Assembly (NCBI GenBank): GCA_014379915.1
Contig: JACMKV010000391.1
Location: 1-14,483 of the forward strand
Source: Burkholderiales bacterium
GTDB taxonomy: Bacteria; Pseudomonadota; Gammaproteobacteria; Burkholderiales; JACMKV01
DNA length: 14,483 nt
Direction: 5' to 3'
Made by a program: the position numbers and the translations under genes. Below are positions 1-8,152 of this stretch, piece after piece. The notes under the pieces were generated by a model, which searched no databases, was not told the origin of the DNA, and worked only from the letters and a program-made list of their open reading frames with translations. The stretch's first letter is position 1. Each line of letters starts with the position of its first letter.

Positions 1-120
1 CATTTACGGGCGGACCTAGGCTTCATTTCCACGCAGGCAGCGGCAATAAAAATCCCGCTCGAGCGGGATTTTTATTGCCGCTGCCTGCGTGGAAATGAAG
101 CCTAGGTCCGCCCGTAAATG
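1..120. repeat. Perfect 120-bp palindrome at the window's left edge
   Basis: Bases 1-60 are the exact reverse complement of bases 61-120, with no spacer and no mismatch. The centre (about 48-73) is a typical rho-independent terminator. The outer arms are not typical of one: the right arm contains the last codons and stop of manC (102-120), so the left arm repeats that coding end in mirror image. Natural terminators do not extend perfectly into a coding sequence. The simplest reading is a fold-back artefact seeded by the terminator hairpin, made during library preparation or by an assembler at a contig end. A true inverted duplication or a hairpin-ended linear replicon is possible but less likely. 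Confidence 0.97.
48..73 (-). terminator. Rho-independent terminator of manC
   Basis: A run of A, then a stem of the type TCCCGC/GCGGGA around a TCGA tetraloop, then a run of five T. On the minus strand it begins about 29 bases after the manC stop codon (102-104), the usual place for an intrinsic terminator. Because the whole block is palindromic it would read the same on the plus strand. It is probably the genuine seed of the larger 120-bp palindrome. Confidence 0.8.
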
Positions 121-1565
121 TCTCCAAATCGCACGATATCGTCTTCCTCCAGATACGGTCCGGTCTGGATTTCGATGATCTGCAGCGGCACCTTGCCCGG
201 ATTCTCCAGGCGGTGTCTGTGCGTTTTCGGAATATAGGTAGACTGGTTTTCTTCCAGGAAGAACTCGTTTTCGCCGTTGACGATGCGCGCTGTGCCGGCG
301 ATTACTACCCAATGTTCCGAGCGATGGTGATGCATTTGCATCGACAGCTTGGCGCCCGGATTTACCAGGATGCGCTTGGTCTTGTAGTACGGCCCTTCCT
401 CGAGGATCGTGTAACTACCCCATGGCCGGGTCACCGTCATGTGCGTCTCGGTCAGGGTCCGGCATTTTTCCTTGACCTTGGCTACCAGCGGCTTTAATTC
501 AGCGACCTTATCGCGCGGACAAACCAGCGTCGCATCGCGCGTCTGCACGACGGCGATATTCTCCAGCCCGAAGGTGGCAAGATGGCCGTGCTCGCTCCAC
601 AGCAGATTATTGTGGCTGTTCACCGCCACCACTTCGCCGTGCTTCATGTTGCCGTCTTCGTCCTTGTCGCGATGCTGATAAATCGCTTCCCAACTGCCGA
701 GATCGTCCCAGCCCATATCGACCGGCACGACGGCGACCTTGTCGGCGTGTTCGAGCAGGCCGTAGTCGATCGATAGATTCGGCAGTGATTGATAAAGATC
801 GAGCGGCGCAACCTTGCTATCGTCGCCCGTCAGCGCTGCGAGCGCAGCATGCGTTTCCGGTTGAATGCGCTCGAGCATGGCGAGGAAATGATCGGCACGG
901 AATACAAACATGCCGCCGTTCCAGTAATAACCGCCTTCCTTCAGGTATGACTGCGCCGCGCTCAGATTCGGTTTCTCGACGAAGCGTGCAACGCGCTGCA
1001 CCGACTCCGCGCCGTGCAAAGCCAGGCTTTCGGCCGCTTGAATATAGCCAAAACCCGTTGCCGGCCCGGTCGGTTTCATGCCGAACAGCGCCAGATATCC
1101 GGCCTCCGCAGCGCGCTCGGCCTCCGCCCACGCGCGCTGGAAAGAAACCGGGTCGGACACCGCATGGTCGGACGAAAACACGCCGATCAAGGCATCCGGT
1201 TGCTTTTTGGCGATCTTCGCTGTCGCCCAGGCAATCGCCGGCAGCGTATTGCGACCGACCGGTTCGGCCAGTACGCCATCGGCCAGATGCGGATGAATCG
1301 TATGCAACTGTCCCATCACCTCGAAGCGGTAATCGTTGTGCGTGACGGTAATTACCCGTGTGGGATCGACCATGTTGCCGACGCGGCGGATAGTATCCTG
1401 CATCAAGGTTTCCGCGCCGTTCAGGGCAAGCAGCTGTTTCGGCATCGACGAGCGCGATAACGGCCACAGCCTGGTTCCGGAGCCGCCGGCAAGAATCACG
1501 GCATAACGACGTTGTCCGGCTTGAAATGTTTCGTCGATCTGAAACTGGGGGACAGGGGAATTCAT
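102..1565 (-). CDS. manC: Mannose-1-phosphate guanylyltransferase / mannose-6-phosphate isomerase (bifunctional)
   Basis: A 487-residue cytoplasmic enzyme of the ManC/AlgA/XanB/CpsB family. It converts mannose-1-phosphate and GTP to GDP-mannose, and the family often also isomerises fructose-6-phosphate to mannose-6-phosphate. The N-terminal nucleotidyltransferase domain shows the signature ILAGGSGTRLWPLSR (residues 24-38) followed by MPKQ. The C-terminal type II phosphomannose isomerase cupin shows RPWGSY and the metal-site segment MHHHRSEHW (411-419). Length matches the family. The frame stays open upstream for 31 more codons, but ATG at 1565 is preferred: it has GAGG eight bases upstream and leaves only a short lead before the first strand. 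The gene is divergent from the creatininase-family gene, with 91 bp between starts. GDP-mannose feeds exopolysaccharide or lipopolysaccharide synthesis; no glycan cluster is visible beside it, although a membrane glycosyltransferase lies 4 kb away. The stop codon sits inside the terminal palindrome, but the reading frame is intact. Confidence 0.95.
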   Translation of the reverse strand: MNSPVPQFQIDETFQAGQRRYAVILAGGSGTRLWPLSRSSMPKQLLALNGAETLMQDTIRRVGNMVDPTRVITVTHNDYRFEVMGQLHTIHPHLADGVLAEPVGRNTLPAIAWATAKIAKKQPDALIGVFSSDHAVSDPVSFQRAWAEAERAAEAGYLALFGMKPTGPATGFGYIQAAESLALHGAESVQRVARFVEKPNLSAAQSYLKEGGYYWNGGMFVFRADHFLAMLERIQPETHAALAALTGDDSKVAPLDLYQSLPNLSIDYGLLEHADKVAVVPVDMGWDDLGSWEAIYQHRDKDEDGNMKHGEVVAVNSHNNLLWSEHGHLATFGLENIAVVQTRDATLVCPRDKVAELKPLVAKVKEKCRTLTETHMTVTRPWGSYTILEEGPYYKTKRILVNPGAKLSMQMHHHRSEHWVVIAGTARIVNGENEFFLEENQSTYIPKTHRHRLENPGKVPLQIIEIQTGPYLEEDDIVRFGDIYGRT

Positions 1566-1656
1566 GCGAGGAGCCTCATGATGGTGATTTTCAATCGATT
1601 TTAGCAAGATTAGGGCCCGCGGTGTTTCGCGCCGCTCAAAGGATGCCCAGACGAAC

Positions 1657-2472
1657 ATGAATAACCCGATTCTGCCGGACTCGGCTTGTTCCCGGGGCGA
1701 CGAAACGCGATCGCTCGAACCCGGCGACCAACTTCTGCATGGTCAAAGCGCTAGCGCGCGCGTTGCCGATCTGTGCTGGCCCGAAATCGAGCAGCGCATA
1801 AAGCGCGGCGCCACGGCCGTCCTGCCAATTGGCGCGGCGGCCAAAGAGCACGGTCCGCACTTGCCGATGGCGACTGACTATCAGCAAGCAGAATGGCTGG
1901 CGACACGCTTGATCGAAACCTGTCACGTGTTGGTATGGCCAATCATAAGCTACGGCTATTACCCGGCATTCGCCGATTTCCCGGGCAGTTGTTCGCTCAG
2001 CGAAGTGACTTTCAGCAAGCTGATAACAGAAGTCATCGACAACATCGCCGTTGCCGGCGCCAGCACACTCCTGATCTTGAATACCGGTATCAGCACGATT
2101 CCGGCGCTGGAGCGCTGCGCTGCCGCAGCCGGAACAAAGGTGCCGATCCACGTCGCCAACGTTTACCGAGGCGCTCTCTATCTCGAAGTCGAACAGGCGA
2201 TTAGCGAACAGCCGCGTGGCGGACATGCCGACGAAGCGGAAACCTCGATCATGCTCGCGATTGCACCCGCTGATGTAGCGCTCGATACAGCCCGCCGCTG
2301 GACGCCGGCGACGATGGGCGCCGGTAAACTGGTTCGCGGCGATCCAGCCCATCCGAACTACGCGCCCGATGGCGTGTTTGGCGATCCGACCCTCGCGAGC
2401 AAAGAAAAAGGCGAGCGGTTGCTGGCCGCCATGCTCGCCGATTTACACGCCTTGCTGAACCGGATCAGATAA
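1657..2472 (+). CDS. Creatininase-family amidohydrolase with a variant metal site
   Basis: A 271-residue protein of the creatininase superfamily (Pfam Creatininase; relatives include creatinine amidohydrolase and the mycofactocin protein MftE). About 50 residues precede the domain. The first metal block is present: KEHGPHLPMATD (63-74), giving E64, H65 or H68, and D74. The late block GGHADEAETS (188-197) is also conserved. The middle block, usually NGHGGN or NGHYEN and a source of metal ligands in characterised creatininase, reads NTGIST (142-147), so its His and acidic residue are missing. The protein may bind one metal, act on another substrate, or have lost activity; the substrate cannot be deduced. 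Start ATG at 1657 has only a weak, distant AGGA upstream. It is divergent from manC and convergent with clpB, so it looks like a single-gene unit. Family membership is clear; function is open. Confidence 0.85.
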   Translation: MNNPILPDSACSRGDETRSLEPGDQLLHGQSASARVADLCWPEIEQRIKRGATAVLPIGAAAKEHGPHLPMATDYQQAEWLATRLIETCHVLVWPIISYGYYPAFADFPGSCSLSEVTFSKLITEVIDNIAVAGASTLLILNTGISTIPALERCAAAAGTKVPIHVANVYRGALYLEVEQAISEQPRGGHADEAETSIMLAIAPADVALDTARRWTPATMGAGKLVRGDPAHPNYAPDGVFGDPTLASKEKGERLLAAMLADLHALLNRIR

Positions 2473-2506
2473 TTTGAACACATTCTTCCGCGGCGGCTAG
2501 CACGCG

Positions 2507-2588
2507 GACACGTTACCGACGAAGTTGGCGGTTTGCGGGAAGAGTGCCCTGCCCCGCCTCCCGCAAGCGGGCCTGCGGCTAACGTGTC
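2507..2588. repeat. Nested inverted repeats between two converging genes
   Basis: In the 194-bp gap between the creatininase-family stop and the clpB stop, GACACGTTA (2507-2515) is mirrored by TAACGTGTC (2580-2588). Inside, TTGCGGGA (2533-2540) is mirrored by TCCCGCAA (2559-2566), and CCCGC AA GCGGG forms a small hairpin at 2560-2571. RNA from either strand could fold, which may help end both converging transcripts. No T run follows the stems, so this is not a classical intrinsic terminator. It could instead be a degraded dispersed palindromic element. Confidence 0.5.
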
Positions 2589-2666
2589 GGCGAGGCCCCT
2601 CCTGCATTTCAGCAGTTCAGCGCAGGAAACGAATTCGAAAACAAACCTGCCGTTCCACCTTAAGCG

Positions 2667-5261
2667 TTACACCGGCACCTTATCATCGTGCTTGAACGTC
2701 ATTCGGCGGCCATCGAAGTCGACGAGGATCTTGTCCTTTGCAGCGAACCGGCCCTCCAGTATTTCCTTCGACAACGGATTCTCGATCTGCGTCTGAATTG
2801 CACGCTTGAGCGGACGCGCGCCATATACCGGATCGAACCCGGCGTTGGCGATTTCACCGAGCGCGGCGTCGCTCATTTCAAGCTTCATTTCCATCCGCGC
2901 GAGTCGCCGCTCGAGGTAGCTTAACTGGATGCTGGCAATGCCCTTGATATGCTTCTCATCGAGCGAGTGGAACACGACGATCTCGTCGATGCGGTTGATG
3001 AATTCAGGCCGGAAATAGGCTTTGACTTCGGCCAGCACCGCGAGCTTGATCAAGCCGTAATCGTCGCCCGCCATCGCCTGGATGTTCTGCGAGCCCAAGT
3101 TCGACGTCATGACAATCACGGTGTTCTTGAAGTCCACCGTGCGCCCTTGCCCGTCGGTCATGCGGCCGTCGTCGAGCACTTGCAGCAGCACGTTGAACAC
3201 GTCGGGATGCGCTTTTTCGACTTCATCGAGCAGGATCACCGAGTACGGTTTGCGGCGCACCGCTTCGGTCAAATATCCGCCCTCTTCGTAACCGACATAG
3301 CCGGGTGGCGCGCCGATTAACCTGGCCACCGAGTGCTTCTCCATGAATTCCGACATATCGATGCGGATCAGATGGCCTTCCGAATCGAACAGAAACGCGG
3401 CGAGCGCCTTGCACAGCTCAGTTTTGCCCACGCCCGTCGGGCCCAGGAACAGGAACGAACCATACGGCCGATTCGGATCGCCCAAGCCAGCGCGCGAGCG
3501 CCGAATCGCATCCGAAACGAGCTTCACCGCTTCATCCTGACCGACGACGCGTTCGTGCAGCTTGTCTTCCATCTGCAGCAATTTATCGCGCTCGCCTTGC
3601 ATCATTTTTGAAACCGGAATGCCGGTCGCGCGCGACACAACCTCAGCGATCTCCTCGGCGCCGACTTGCGTGCGCAACAGCTTGTGCTGCTGCGGTTTGA
3701 CGTTCAACGTGTCGGCGTGCTTGAGTTGCGCTTCGAGCTGCGGAATCTTGCCGTATTGCAGCTCGGCGACTTTCTGCCAATCGCCCTTCCGCGACAACGC
3801 CTCGACCTCGGAACGCGCGCGGTCGAGTTCTTCCTTGATGTGCTGCGACCCCTGCACCTGGGCTTTTTCGCTTTTCCAGATTTCATCGAGGTCGGCGTAT
3901 TCGCGCTCCAACTTGGCGATTTCGTCTTCAATCAGCCCGAGCCGCCTTTTCGACGCTTCGTCCTTCTCGCGCCTGACGGCTTCGCGCTCGATCTTGAGCT
4001 GGATCATGCGCCGCTCGAGCTTGTCCATTTCCTCCGGCTTGGAATCGATTTCCATCTTGACGCGTGCCGCGGCCTCGTCGATCAGATCGATCGCCTTGTC
4101 GGGCAGGAAACGATCGGTGATGTAGCGATGCGACAGCTCCGCGGCGGCGACGATCGCGGGATCGGTGATGTCGACGCCGTGATGCAGTTCGTATTTTTCC
4201 TGCAAGCCGCGCAGGATCGCGATCGTGTCTTCGACGCTCGGTTCGCCAACCAGCACCTTCTGGAAGCGCCGCTCGAGCGCCGCGTCTTTTTCGATGTATT
4301 TCCGGTATTCGTTCAGGGTCGTCGCACCGACGCAGTGCAGTTCGCCGCGCGCGAGTGCAGGTTTCAGCATATTGCCGGCGTCGATCGCGCCTTCGGCCTT
4401 GCCGGCGCCAACCATGGTGTGGAGTTCATCGATAAAGACGATGACGCGGCCTTCCTCCTGCTGTAATTCCTTGAGCACGGCTTTCAGGCGCTCTTCGAAC
4501 TCGCCGCGGTATTTGGCGCCGGCCAAAAGCAACGCGATATCGAGCACGAGCACGCGCTTGTTCTTCATTGTCTCCGGCGTTTCGCCGTTGACGATGCGTT
4601 GTGCGAGACCTTCAACGATCGCAGTCTTGCCGACGCCGGGTTCGCCGATCAGCACCGGATTGTTTTTGGTGCGCCGCTGCAGCACCTGTATGGTGCGGCG
4701 GATTTCGTCGTCGCGGCCGATCACCGGATCGAGCTTGCCGGCGCGCGCGCGCTCGGTCAGATCAATCGTGTATTTCTTCAGCGCTTCACGGCTGCCCTCA
4801 GCATCCTGATTGGCGACGTTCTCTCCGCCGCGCACGGCCTCGACCGCAGCCTCGAGTTGCACGCGATTCACGCCGTGCTGTTTCAGCAGCCGGCCGATTT
4901 CGCCCTTATCGGCGGCAGCCGCGAGCAAAAACAGCTCGGACGCGATGAACTGGTCATTGCGCTTTTGCGCTTCCTTGTCGGTCACGTTGAGCAGGTTGTT
5001 CAGGTCGCGCGACAGGTTTACTTCGCCGCCTTGGCCCTCGACTTTGGGCAGCCGCTCGATGCTTTGCTTCAGCGCGGTGCGCAGCGGCTGCGGGTTGACG
5101 CCGGCACGGCTTAATAACGAAGCGGTGCCGGCATCGTCCTGCTGCAGCATCGCGTAAAGCAGATGCTGCGGCTCGATGTACGGATTGTCGTGGCCAACCG
5201 CGAGACTTTGCGCGTCGGACAGCGCTTGCTGGAATTTGGTCGTCAGTTTGTCGAAACGCAT
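2667..5261 (-). CDS. clpB: ATP-dependent disaggregase ClpB (Hsp100)
   Basis: An 864-residue cytoplasmic AAA+ hexamer that, with DnaK/DnaJ/GrpE, pulls polypeptides out of heat-induced aggregates. The order is the Clp N-domain (about 1-145), first ATPase domain with Walker [10 protein letters not shown] (K212) and Walker [10 protein letters not shown], a long charged coiled-coil middle domain (about 410-525) that marks ClpB rather than ClpA, and a second ATPase domain with Walker [10 protein letters not shown] (K613) and [14 protein letters not shown], then the C-terminal small domain. Length is normal and no motif is broken. The frame stays open for 111 codons upstream, but ATG at 5261 is right: the N-domain begins [14 protein letters not shown], as in other ClpB proteins, and AAGGAA lies about six bases before it. 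A sigma-32 promoter at 5288-5316 implies heat-shock control with a short leader. It is divergent from the PilZ glycosyltransferase and convergent with the creatininase-family gene, so it is probably monocistronic. Confidence 0.98.
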   Translation of the reverse strand: MRFDKLTTKFQQALSDAQSLAVGHDNPYIEPQHLLYAMLQQDDAGTASLLSRAGVNPQPLRTALKQSIERLPKVEGQGGEVNLSRDLNNLLNVTDKEAQKRNDQFIASELFLLAAAADKGEIGRLLKQHGVNRVQLEAAVEAVRGGENVANQDAEGSREALKKYTIDLTERARAGKLDPVIGRDDEIRRTIQVLQRRTKNNPVLIGEPGVGKTAIVEGLAQRIVNGETPETMKNKRVLVLDIALLLAGAKYRGEFEERLKAVLKELQQEEGRVIVFIDELHTMVGAGKAEGAIDAGNMLKPALARGELHCVGATTLNEYRKYIEKDAALERRFQKVLVGEPSVEDTIAILRGLQEKYELHHGVDITDPAIVAAAELSHRYITDRFLPDKAIDLIDEAAARVKMEIDSKPEEMDKLERRMIQLKIEREAVRREKDEASKRRLGLIEDEIAKLEREYADLDEIWKSEKAQVQGSQHIKEELDRARSEVEALSRKGDWQKVAELQYGKIPQLEAQLKHADTLNVKPQQHKLLRTQVGAEEIAEVVSRATGIPVSKMMQGERDKLLQMEDKLHERVVGQDEAVKLVSDAIRRSRAGLGDPNRPYGSFLFLGPTGVGKTELCKALAAFLFDSEGHLIRIDMSEFMEKHSVARLIGAPPGYVGYEEGGYLTEAVRRKPYSVILLDEVEKAHPDVFNVLLQVLDDGRMTDGQGRTVDFKNTVIVMTSNLGSQNIQAMAGDDYGLIKLAVLAEVKAYFRPEFINRIDEIVVFHSLDEKHIKGIASIQLSYLERRLARMEMKLEMSDAALGEIANAGFDPVYGARPLKRAIQTQIENPLSKEILEGRFAAKDKILVDFDGRRMTFKHDDKVPV

Positions 5262-5287
5262 GGTTTTTCCTTGTGGGGATAGTTCCA

Positions 5288-5316
5288 AGATGGGGGGCCC
5301 AGACGCCGGTTTCAAC
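5288..5316 (-). promoter_or_regulatory. RpoH (sigma-32) heat-shock promoter of clpB
   Basis: On the minus strand GTTGAAA (5316-5310) is followed after exactly 14 bases by CCCCATCT (5295-5288). The sigma-32 consensus is CTTGAAA, 11-16 bases, CCCCATNT, so the -10 element matches completely and the -35 differs at one position. The predicted transcription start near 5281 leaves a leader of about 20 bases before the clpB ATG, enough for the AAGGAA ribosome site. Position, direction and target gene all agree with a heat-shock promoter. Confidence 0.88.
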
Positions 5317-5579
5317 GGCCTGTAAATCGCGACTGGTAAGCGTGCGAAGCCCTTTTGCCGCGAGCGCCAGCGTCGCAAGCCGGACAACGATAGCGTGAAT
5401 CCAACCTCCTTGCAGCAGGACCGCGCCCGGCCCGAAAGGTCATCGTCGAATCGATTTTTTCTACCTGCCGCCAAAACACAGTTATTGACGCAGCGCGCAA
5501 GGCCATTCGTTCCAGTTATCAAGTTTATGTCTCTTGTCCTCGCTAACACGGTATGGAATGCGATTTGCGGGGGGTTCTT

Positions 5580-5600
5580 CAATACTGCTGCCAATACTGC
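5580..5600 (+). repeat. 9-bp direct repeat just upstream of the PilZ glycosyltransferase
   Basis: CAATACTGC occurs at 5580-5588 and again at 5592-5600, a 12-bp period, ending 20 bases before the ATG at 5621. Tandem half-sites like this can be a regulator's binding site, but chance is also possible at this length. The rest of the divergent region (5317-5579) shows nothing else I can name, and I could not find a convincing sigma-70 promoter for the glycosyltransferase. Confidence 0.35.
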
Positions 5601-5620
5601 GGAATACCAAAAAAGGACAT

Positions 5621-7852
5621 ATGGCTTTCCTGAATACGCGCTACCAGCCGCTGCAATTGCGCCGCAAGATTCTGGCGTTTGTCTTTATCACGGCAGCAAT
5701 CTGCTATCTGGCGTGGCGCCCGACCATTTTCAATTACGACGCGCCGATTTTCTCGAGCGTGCTCTACCTAGCCGAGATTTTTGGCTTCGCAATGCTGCTG
5801 CTGCACCTTTTCTCGAGCTGGCGTCTGGCGCGCCGCCAGCGCCGTCGTCCAGCGGACGGCCTGACTGTCGACGTTTTCATCACCGCCCACGATCACCCGA
5901 CCAGCATCGTGCGGCGTACCTTGCTGGCAACGCAGAACATGCATTACACGCATCAGGTATGGCTACTCGATCACGGCAATCGCGGCGTCTTGAAGCAGCT
6001 TGCCGCCGAGCTTTCGTGCCATTACTTGTCGAGCAATTCGCAAGACTGGACGAAAGCCGATTTTCTGAACCACGCGCTCGCCCACAGTCACGGTGATTTC
6101 TTCGCGGTGTTCGAAGCCGATCACGCGCCGAAGCACGATTTCCTGACGCACACGCTCGGCTATTTCAAGGACGACGCGGTTGCCTATGTGCAGACGCCGC
6201 TCGACTTCTACAATCTCGATCCGACTCAGCAGCGCTTGAAGCGCGAAAACCGTATCGTCTGGACCGAGCATTCGTTGTTTTATCGCCTGGTTCAGCCGGG
6301 CAAGGATTACCGCAACGCGGCGCTATTCTGCGGCAGCGCCGCCGTGCTGCGTCGCGACGCGCTGAATGCGATCGGCGGTTTTGCCAAAGGTTCGCAAGCC
6401 GAGGATCTGCATACCTCGCTGAAGCTGCACAAGCAGAAATTCAAGTCCGTTTATCACCCCGAATCGCTGGCCTTCAGCTTGACGCCGGCGCATCTCGCGC
6501 AACTGATCTGGCGCAAAACGGATTGGGGGCGCGGGGCGCTGCAGGTTTGGCGTAGCGAAGGCCTGCTGCTCGGACCGGGGCTAACGCTGGCGCAGCGTTT
6601 CAGCTACCTGGCAACGCTGATCGGCGTGTTGGACGGCTGGCAGAAAGCACTGCTGTACATCCTGCCGGTGATCGTTTTGGCAACTGGCGCCATGCCGGTG
6701 GCGCAACTCGCGCCCGAAGCCGCTTTGTTCATTGCCGCCTACTACCTGCTCGGCGCTTGGCTGTACGAGGAAACCAGCCGCGGCTACGGCCGGCCGCTGT
6801 GCGTTCAGCAATGGAATATGGCGCGCTTCGCCGTTTCGCTTACCGCGATCGTCGGCGCCTTCAGCAAACGCGTTAAGCCCGCGAGCGTCAAACGATCAGA
6901 AGTTGCGACCAAGTACAAAGTGCACCTGCTGCCGCAGCTTTTGATCCTGATTGCAAACCTTACGACTTTCGGCGTCGCCGGAGCAATCGCGTTCGCGCTG
7001 GGCAAGACCACGCCCAACGAAATCCTTGCGCTGTTGACCTGGGCTGGCTGCAACGCGCTGCTGGCCGCGACCGTCGTGCTGTTCATAGGCCAGCGGGCGC
7101 GAGACAATCGCGACGAAACGCGGCTTTTGATGCCGCTTCCGGCCAAAGTCAAGGCGCCGGAATTCGATTACGTGTATGGAACGATCGACGAAATCTCCTG
7201 CTCCGGGTTCAGCTTCTACGGCCAACTGCCGCAACCCGAAGCCGGCACGCGTCTCGAAGGGGAAATTTACCTGCCGTCCGGTCCGGTCAAATTCAACGCC
7301 AGCGTCAAGTCGCTGATTCATCGCACGCGCGGCGACAAAACCTACGTGAAGGCAGTCGGCTGCAGCTTCAACTGGGCCGATCCGCGCGAGCAGGACAAGC
7401 TCAGCCTGTTCCTGTATGGGTCGAGTTTGCAGCGTCGGCTGCATAGTCTGCGCGAGAAGATCCGCACCCCGCTCGATGGTTTGACCGGCATCTTTACCGG
7501 CGACAAGGACGAACTCGATTACGATCCGGCACGCTGGGCGACGATCGTTTATCACGTCAAAGCCGAAGGCGCCGACGAAGCCAGCACCGGCCTGATCTCG
7601 GTCGCGCAAGACCAGGACGGCTTGCGCCGCCTGTTGTCGTACAAACCGCTCGATGAGAACGCCAAACTCGAGGTTCGCGTCGTCACCCGTTCACGCGGCT
7701 TGCGCGTCGGCGGTATCGTCCAGTTCGTCGAGCGCATCGATAGCCCAATTTCGCCGGTTTATCTCTACCGTTTTATTTCGGTCAAGGCTGCAATCGCGTC
7801 GACGCGGTTTCAGGTCACACAGCGGGTTGGCGAGTCGTCGCACGGGATTTGA
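5621..7852 (+). CDS. Membrane family-2 glycosyltransferase with C-terminal PilZ domain (cellulose-synthase-like)
   Basis: A 743-residue inner-membrane protein with BcsA architecture: two N-terminal membrane helices (about 16-66), a cytoplasmic GT2 domain (about 85-330), several more helices (about 340-500) and a PilZ domain after them. GT2 landmarks are [16 protein letters not shown] (D117), FEADH (165-168), [14 protein letters not shown] (260-262) and RKTDW (298-302). Compared with BcsA, DxD is ExD, TED is AED, and QxxRW is RxxDW, so the polymerase motifs are clearly altered. In the PilZ part RDETR (497-501) fits the c-di-GMP RxxxR motif, while EISCSG (524-529) is a Glu variant of D/NxSxxG. 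Start ATG at 5621 has AAAGGA a few bases upstream; a TTG at 5534 in the same frame is less likely. No bcsB, bcsC or bcsZ follows. It may make another beta-glycan or be specialised; the sugar donor cannot be deduced. Confidence 0.85.
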   Translation: MAFLNTRYQPLQLRRKILAFVFITAAICYLAWRPTIFNYDAPIFSSVLYLAEIFGFAMLLLHLFSSWRLARRQRRRPADGLTVDVFITAHDHPTSIVRRTLLATQNMHYTHQVWLLDHGNRGVLKQLAAELSCHYLSSNSQDWTKADFLNHALAHSHGDFFAVFEADHAPKHDFLTHTLGYFKDDAVAYVQTPLDFYNLDPTQQRLKRENRIVWTEHSLFYRLVQPGKDYRNAALFCGSAAVLRRDALNAIGGFAKGSQAEDLHTSLKLHKQKFKSVYHPESLAFSLTPAHLAQLIWRKTDWGRGALQVWRSEGLLLGPGLTLAQRFSYLATLIGVLDGWQKALLYILPVIVLATGAMPVAQLAPEAALFIAAYYLLGAWLYEETSRGYGRPLCVQQWNMARFAVSLTAIVGAFSKRVKPASVKRSEVATKYKVHLLPQLLILIANLTTFGVAGAIAFALGKTTPNEILALLTWAGCNALLAATVVLFIGQRARDNRDETRLLMPLPAKVKAPEFDYVYGTIDEISCSGFSFYGQLPQPEAGTRLEGEIYLPSGPVKFNASVKSLIHRTRGDKTYVKAVGCSFNWADPREQDKLSLFLYGSSLQRRLHSLREKIRTPLDGLTGIFTGDKDELDYDPARWATIVYHVKAEGADEASTGLISVAQDQDGLRRLLSYKPLDENAKLEVRVVTRSRGLRVGGIVQFVERIDSPISPVYLYRFISVKAAIASTRFQVTQRVGESSHGI

Positions 7853-7870
7853 TTGTGATTTGAAAGAAAC

Positions 7871-7897
7871 GGGTCAGCTCAGTCTGACCCTGATTTT
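7871..7897 (+). terminator. Probable intrinsic terminator after the PilZ glycosyltransferase
   Basis: A 7-bp perfect stem, GGGTCAG (7871-7877) with CTGACCC (7884-7890), a six-base loop, then TGATTTT. It starts 19 bases after the glycosyltransferase stop. The T run is short and interrupted, so termination may be modest. Confidence 0.55.
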
Positions 7898-8152
7898 GCC
7901 CGTACGCTGCGTGGCCCCTCCTCGCGCGGTGTTTGTGCCGGATAAATGCGCAACAGTATTGAGCGAGCCCCTATTCTCGGGGTGAAACTTTGCAGCTTCT
8001 ATGCAAGAATCTGGCTTATGCAACCGGCGGCGGACTACGCTATAGTTAGTCAAACGAAGCGCTCGCCGCGCTGGTTCATCGAAACCGCTGGTGCCACCGC
8101 TGATGCAAAAGCGCATCCCCTACTCCCCGGACGCTTGGCAAACTAAATAATC
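7898..8152 (+). promoter_or_regulatory. Leader region of cydAB (no clear promoter)
   Basis: About 255 bp between the terminator-like hairpin and cydA must hold the cydAB promoter, since the gene upstream appears to be terminated. Seen here are a small inverted repeat, TTGCA (7990-7994) with TGCAA (8002-8006), which could be an operator half-site pair, and a TATAGT hexamer at 8041-8046 without a good -35. I see no convincing FNR-type TTGAT/ATCAA pair. No protein-coding gene is supported. Confidence 0.3.

Noticed and set aside
1..120. Hairpin telomere of a linear replicon
   Set aside because: The palindrome includes coding sequence of manC and is centred on an ordinary terminator, and no telomere-resolvase gene is seen. 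A fold-back artefact explains it more simply.
3666..4466. Long open frames on the plus strand inside clpB
   Set aside because: They lie antisense to an intact, strongly conserved clpB and have low-complexity, Arg/Asp/Phe-rich translations typical of shadow frames in GC-rich DNA.
5395..6096. A 233-codon plus-strand frame overlapping the start of the glycosyltransferase
   Set aside because: It runs in a different frame from the conserved glycosyltransferase and shows no domain or motif of its own.
5621..7852. Naming the PilZ glycosyltransferase bcsA
   Set aside because: Catalytic motifs differ (ExD, AED, RxxDW) and bcsB, bcsC and bcsZ are absent, so the symbol would claim too much.
7946..8146. 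A 66-codon frame ending just before cydA
   Set aside because: No ribosome site and no recognisable protein features. It most likely lies in the cydAB leader.
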